Shown in pieces: positions 58,794 through 64,000 of a stretch of DNA of 64,000 nt (the stretch's first letter is position 1; each line of letters starts with the position of its first letter). The translations under genes were made by a program, and so were the position numbers. The notes beneath the pieces were generated by a model. It saw nothing but the letters and a program-made list of their open reading frames with translations. It was not told where the DNA came from and made no database searches. Origin of the DNA: Silene latifolia (Eukaryota; Streptophyta; Magnoliopsida; Caryophyllales; Caryophyllaceae); the NCBI RefSeq assembly GCF_048544455.1, contig NC_133536.1, positions 201,689,325-201,753,324 on the forward strand, in the 5' to 3' direction.

Positions 58794-61700
58794 ATGGCTT
58801 CCAAATCTCAAACACACCCAGAACCCGAACAATTTGACCCATTAAAACCCTCTAATCCAATCTCTTACCCAATTAAAACCCTTGAAGATCTTGTTTCAAG
58901 ATCATATTTTGATTCTTTTCATTACCCTTTTAATAAATCAACAGTCCCACTATACCCATCATCATCATCAAGTTATGGTCATAATGATGGTATTAGTGAT
59001 GGTGATGATGATGGTGATGGTGATGTAAAGTGGGGCCTACCAAATAGAGGTAGGATTTTAGTATGTCATGATATGGCAGGTGGGTATGGTGATGATAAGT
59101 GGGTACAAGGTGGGACAAATGCAAATGCATATGCAATATGGCATTGGTATTTGATTGATGTTTTTGTTTATTTTTCACATAGTTTAGTTACTTTGCCTCC
59201 TCCTTGTTGGGTCAATGCTGCTCACAAACATGGTACTAAGGTACTCTCTCCGTCCCGGTCATTTGTTTGCCTATTCCATTTTGAGGGTGTCTCAGTCAAT
59301 TGTTGTTGTTGTTGATGATGTGTGTGTAGTTTTCAATGTTACTATGTTGATGGGTTTTGTTGATTGTTGAATGATGATTGATGTTCCCCCGTGAGCTGTC
59401 TTATATTCTCATGCTTGCGGTTTTTGATTGATTGGGTGTAGTGCAGTAGTGGCGGAGCCTAGATTCGGAGTTTGGGAGGTTAAGATGTAGTTTGACAATT
59501 ATTTTGGGGCAAGTTTAATGAAAGGAAGTTAGAAAAAGATTTGAAATTGTAATCAAAAGTTTATATTTATTGTTGCTTTGAGGACTGAGGTAGCCCCCCT
59601 GCTAAGCCCACGCCGCTTTGCCATTGACTTGGTGTATTATGTATGTGCTTATAAGAATTTAGTGGATGTCTTTAAACTTGAGGAGTGCGTCTTGCTGCCT
59701 AATCTGTGCTTCTAGTACGCTGATTAGTATGTGCTTGTAAGTTTTGGTTGATTAGGCAAGTGCTCATTGATGTTTTGTGGGCGTTTTCTAATACCAGTTA
59801 TTCCATACTCCCATATGTGAGATCAACCGAGTCTTTTGGTCGTTCTCACACACAAAGCCATCTCATGATAGTTGTGATCTAATGAAGTTGATTCAACTTC
59901 CCATGACTTGGCTCAAAACCTATCGTCATTTTGTGACCTTTGTCATTCCGTAAAATGTTACTCACTCCATTCCATTTTTATTATTGTCCCGCTTTGTATT
60001 ATTTTGATGATTTATGAAATCATGATAAAATAACAACCTTTACCCCTTGATTTAAAGGAAAATAAGACATTTTAATTGTCACGGAGGGAGTGATAATTAC
60101 TTGACTAGGGGCTATGATGAAGATCCACTCTTCTTCCTTTACTAAAAAGAAAGGGCGCAATTAATTGGGGAAACAAACTAAGAGGGAGAGGGGACAATAA
60201 GATTGGGTTGGATGGAATATTACTTAGGTTAGTTAGGTATGATTGTTGACTAAGGTTTGTGACGTCGTTTCAAGCTTTATATATGCTGGTTTTTTGTTCC
60301 TCAGCCTTGACCATTTTATGTAACTCCATTAAAAGCGGTATGAGTTATGATTGAATACAGAATTTCTTAGCTTGGCTGAAATGGTGGAAAAGATACAGAG
60401 TAATTAGGACATAATTTTCCATGAGTGTTGCAAGTTGTAACTGATTGAATGCATTTCAGATTTTCTGATGTTTTTTTTAAAAGTCTTGGTTAGAAAACCG
60501 AACATTCTATATTTTTAAGTTTAAAAACTGCAAGTTCTATGATAAAATAATTCCTCCTTTGTTCTCCGTCTTTTAGTTTATGATCATGGATGGACTTGAG
60601 TTATGAGGCATATTTGTAAGACACTGTTTGACATAGTGATTAGTGATGATCAATTATGCTATCATAGTTGATGTGCATTCCTCCATAGGTGTAATCTGCT
60701 AGTGTGCCTGTTATGCTGTCATCTTTTTGCTTATGATGTAAATTTGAGTTCTCCCCTCAAAATTACTGCTCTGACTACTTGTATGAGACCTTATGCGATG
60801 CATAACATACTGTTTTTAATGAAGGTCTTGGGAACTTTCCTTACAGAGTGGGATGAGGGAAAACTGGTGTGTGATAAGCTGTTATCAACAAAGGAGTATG
60901 CTCAAATGTGCGCCGAGCGGTTGACTGAACTTGCAGTTGCTCTGGGATTTGATGGGTGGCTGGTAATTCTTTTCCCGTGTTCTGGTTCACTTAGTTGTTT
61001 TTTTATTGCTTCATTTCATTGCCCGGATGTGAAGGAACAATCTGCATCATTGCCAATGGAGTTAATGCTTGCGTACATCTTCCCCTTTACCTCTTCATTT
61101 GCGTCCTGGGTGACCCTTGAAGAACTGTAGTAATATCTTTGTTGTTGTTGGCATTGCATAGTTGTCAGCTTATAGTCTACTAATGGTTCCAATTTGGGGT
61201 GAAATTGTAAAAAATAGAATATTTATCGGCCGCATAGTTATCGGCTTTTAATGTAGGGTTCATTTCATTTTGATGGCTTGATGCCATGAGGTTTGAGCTA
61301 CTTTTACTTTGGACGCTGATGTTTCACTAATTTCATTTGGTGACTGAGGTTCGAGTTTTCCAATTTTAACATCATCAAAGTTTCATACTCATCCAAAAAA
61401 CAGATATTCTTAAGCACGACAAATTAATTCTTTTGCAGAATATTTTAAAGACCACCTTAATATCTACTTAAATGTTTATTTTTGTAATTTATTATGTTAA
61501 AATAGGTCATCAAGTTAGATGAAATCTGAATGTCTTATACCTTAGGTCAAGACTCAGAAAATTTTAAAACTCCGGTCATGAAAGTGGAAAGGGTTTTTCT
61601 ATGGGGTACCCTCGAACTATATGCTTTTCTAAGTGGTACCCTCGCGTTTTTCAAATTACCAGTTGTACCCTTAAACTCTAGTAGTTACCCCTAAACGTGC

Positions 61701-63497
61701 CCATTAATTTCTAAACCGTTAAGTTTAGGCGTTAAGTGCATAGGTGGCATTATGAGTTGGACTACTAATGTTGATTGGACTATGACTGGGCTATGTATAA
61801 CTTCCTACTGTTAAGTTCCTCTTCATCCAGAATACTCATTTGCCAAAGTTTCAATTTAATAGTAAAGCTCAATTTAATTCTCCATTACCAGCTACTCCAT
61901 CGACCCATGCAATTCACCACCAAATACATCCATCAACACCATTGTACTTATATACCATTATCAATCACCATTAAAAATACCACCATGGTCCATGGATCGA
62001 CCAATGAAGCAAGCCACCATCGAACAATCAATTCAAATCGCCATGATTTGATTCCGGCACCACTGTAGCCACCCTTATCTCGTGGCCTGCAACACATTAC
62101 CTCCACCATTTCCATGTTTCTTTGCCGAAAACCCGATATCGGAGCTCCTCATTGTCGCAAAACCAGTGAGCCACCACCGGAGCAGCACTACCCGGCCGCA
62201 CCTCTGACCACCACGAGCCACCGTGGATTATTCCTTTCTGCACAAGTCCAGATCCAGCAGCCGCCCCCTCCTCCTTAAAATACCACCAAATCGGAACCGA
62301 AACCTGATTGCGCATCACCTATTTGAACCACCGTGCACTAATGACCGTGCATATATCCTATTTATATTATAAATAGGGGGAGAATGGCTGAGTAACATAT
62401 AAATAGGAGATTTGAGGAGGGAAGTATATAATATAATCAAAGAGGAAAGTTAAAGAAATAAAAAGGAAGGGGGGGGGGGGGTGGATTTACTGAAAAATAG
62501 AAGGAAATTAAAGTGATAGCATAGTCATCCTACTTATTCCAACTCATCATGCCACATATGCACTTAACGCTTAAATTGACGGTTTAAAACTTAATGGGCA
62601 CGTTTGTGGGTAATTAATAGAGTTTAAGGGTACAAGTGATGATTTGAAAAACGCGAGGGTACCACTTAGAAAAGCCAATAGTTTGAGGGTACCCCATAGA
62701 AAAACCCAAGTGGAAAATAATCCAAAACTCAGGCTCTGATCGTGGAATATGCTAAACCTCTGGCACCGAAGTGAAATTAGTCCAAACCTAGGACAATATA
62801 ACGGAAAAATTCCTATAATCTACTAATGTCCAAGTTAAACTCGCATTAAACATAATGCTGTATGGAATACCAATCTTACTACTGAAAAAACAATCAAAGA
62901 ATCCGAATTGCTCTGTTATAGATGATCAGATAAAAAACAGAAGGAATTGGAAAGAATTTCTTTTGAATATTGACTCGGAAAAACATTTAACACCAGCTTG
63001 GTGCAGATCAATATGGAGGTCAAATTGGACCAGTCCCAGATAGGGAATTTGAAAGAATTTGTCAGGCATCTGACAGATACAATGCACTCATCAAAACCAG
63101 GGTCTTTGGTGATATGGTCTGTGTTGAAACCCACTTTAATATTTCTGTTGTTCCATGCACTTATAATTACTAAGCATTTTTATATTGTGGTTTGTAGGTA
63201 TGACAGTGTTACAATTTATGGGGACCTTGACTGGCAAGATCAATTAAATGACAAAAACAAAGCCTTCTTCGATTCATGTGATGGCATTTTCACAAACTAC
63301 ACATGGGAGGTATGCGCCCTCTTTTCTTTTTTCTGATGCAATTTTTTTTTCCTCAAGTGTTACTAGTGAATGTTATCTTGATTTCACAGGAAGACTACCC
63401 AAGGCTCTCTGCTAAAGTTGCTGGTGACAGGAAATTTGACGTTTACATGGGGATAGATGTGTTTGGAAGGAATACTTATGGCGGAGGGCAATGGGAT
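58794..63497 (+). CDS. ENGase85: Cytosolic endo-beta-N-acetylglucosaminidase (GH85), 5' part
   Basis: Five exons lie in the window: 58794-59240, 60825-60962, 63007-63116, 63198-63309 and 63390-63497. Phases agree (305 codons) and the gene continues past the right edge. The enzyme cuts the GlcNAc-GlcNAc core of free or protein N-glycans in the cytosol. GH85 sequence is continuous: RSYFDSFHYPF, VCHDMAGGYGDDKWVQG, AIWHWYLIDVFVYFSHSLV, GTFLTEWDEGK, ALGFDGWL then INME (the catalytic Asn-x-Glu pair), and FDVYMGIDVFGR. An Asp-rich loop (DGDDDGDGD) comes from a GAT microsatellite at 58984-59027. An in-frame ATG at 58683 would add 37 hydrophobic/basic residues; I prefer 58794 (MASK), but the longer form is open. 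RH18-ENGase adjacency matches Arabidopsis At5g05450-At5g05460 as I recall it. Introns 1 and 2 are enlarged by MITEs. Confidence 0.93.
59243..59308. mobile_element. Truncated Stowaway MITE at the ENGase intron 1 donor
   Basis: The intron starts GTACTCTCTCCGTCCCGGTC. CTCTCTCCGTCCCGGTCATT and the following 40 bp match the family at 9801-9991. Only one end is visible. Confidence 0.6.
59949..60094. mobile_element. Stowaway-type MITE in ENGase intron 1
   Basis: Ends CTCACTCCATTCCATTTTTA and GTCACGGAGGGAGTG, beside TA-like sites. Short and non-coding. Confidence 0.5.
61591..62707. mobile_element. Mutator-type long-TIR element in ENGase intron 2
   Basis: A 1117-bp element with about 150-bp inverted repeats (GGGTTTTTCTATGGGGTACC left, complement at right) and a perfect 9-bp duplication AAGTGGAAA (61582-61590, 62708-62716). 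Each TIR carries repeated GGTACCCTCG-like modules. It carries no transposase and sits wholly in the intron. Confidence 0.92.
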
Positions 63498-64000
63498 GTA
63501 TGTTCTTAACTCTTAACATCTTTCAATTCTTTTCTTCTCCTTGGCTGCTGTCTATACCGAGTTCTAAAAGTGTCTCTAGCGTTGGCAATTTCCACTCATC
63601 TTGGATAACGTAGGTTCTTAAAAATATTTCTTTAGTTATGTTATTGCAAATCATCTTGCTTTATTTACAGTTTGATCTCTGTATAGGTGCATTCTTTTTC
63701 TCAGTGTTGTCTATTTTTCATGAGTTCAGCTTAAGTTGTTCCCTATGTGAAAAATGAAATTTTATCAGTTAATAAGTGTTGGGCCAATTTGAACAAGTTG
63801 TTATGCATTTATGCCTAAAACTAATATTCTGTAACATACATGTGATGTCGTGATTAGTGTTTTAACTGAGTAATAAAGTGTTTCTGGAAAGTTTATTAAG
63901 TGAAATGCAAGGGAAGAATGCGAGATACAAAACAAGAAAAGAAATACAAGTACTCTATAATTTACAGCTAACCATATATTGCAAAGTATTGAAATCCCTC
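63498..64000. other. ENGase intron 5, start
   Basis: Begins GTATGTTC after the exon ending GGGQWD. No following exon (expected to encode a VNVALD-like segment) was found before the window edge. Confidence 0.6.

Noticed and set aside
58993-59178. Minus-strand frame ending in a His run
   Set aside because: It is the antisense of the Asp-rich GAT microsatellite in ENGase exon 1.
62469-62482. Poly-G runs (also near 19300 and 38700) as G-quadruplex elements
   Set aside because: They are single homopolymer runs inside transposons or MITEs; length may be sequencing noise.

Overview
The window is nuclear DNA of a dicot-type plant. It has intron-bearing plant genes with canonical GT..AG splice sites, an AT-rich background, and dense Helitrons, Stowaway/Tourist MITEs, hAT, Mutator, CACTA and mariner-like elements and LTR retroelements. 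I cannot fix the family from sequence alone. No rRNA, tRNA or CRISPR array was recognised.

Layout. (1) 0.6-3.6 kb, minus strand: an apparently intact six-exon TRICHOME BIREFRINGENCE-LIKE gene (451 aa; wall polysaccharide O-acetyltransferase family). (2) 4-9.3 kb: MITEs of the Tourist, hAT, Stowaway and long-TIR Mutator types, ending in a GC-rich repeat. (3) 9.4-14.0 kb, plus strand: a degenerate, 3'-truncated copy of the DEAD-box RNA helicase RH18. (4) 14.5-50.1 kb: a stack of nested transposons. It begins with a CACTA end holding a Helitron 5' end, which holds a Stowaway-type element, which holds a mariner-like element with a transposase. Then come repeated Helitron 5' ends, a 2.6 kb Helitron, and a 10.2 kb Helitron carrying a 7.3 kb non-coding LTR retroelement. 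A second, 14 kb Helitron abuts it head to tail and carries a CTP synthase gene fragment, a broken Copia piece, a broken MULE, a hAT element and a CACTA element. (5) 50.3-55.6 kb, plus strand: the intact RH18 gene (11 exons, 632 aa). (6) 58.8 kb to the window end, plus strand: the first five exons of cytosolic endo-beta-N-acetylglucosaminidase (GH85), which continues past the window.

How it fits together. RH18 followed by the GH85 gene matches, from memory, the Arabidopsis pair At5g05450/At5g05460, so the 50-55 kb RH18 is probably the ancestral locus and the 9-14 kb copy a local duplicate. The two copies carry private transposon insertions whose empty sites are visible in the other copy. Main points for a second look: an RH18 N-terminus apparently built by repeated duplication of its own start-codon region; a mariner transposase with a duplicated catalytic segment; Mutator-type elements whose inverted repeats are made of reiterated modules; arrays of CTCGRCCGAG palindromes in the LTR element; and Helitron 5'-end units that break at the same base in two places.
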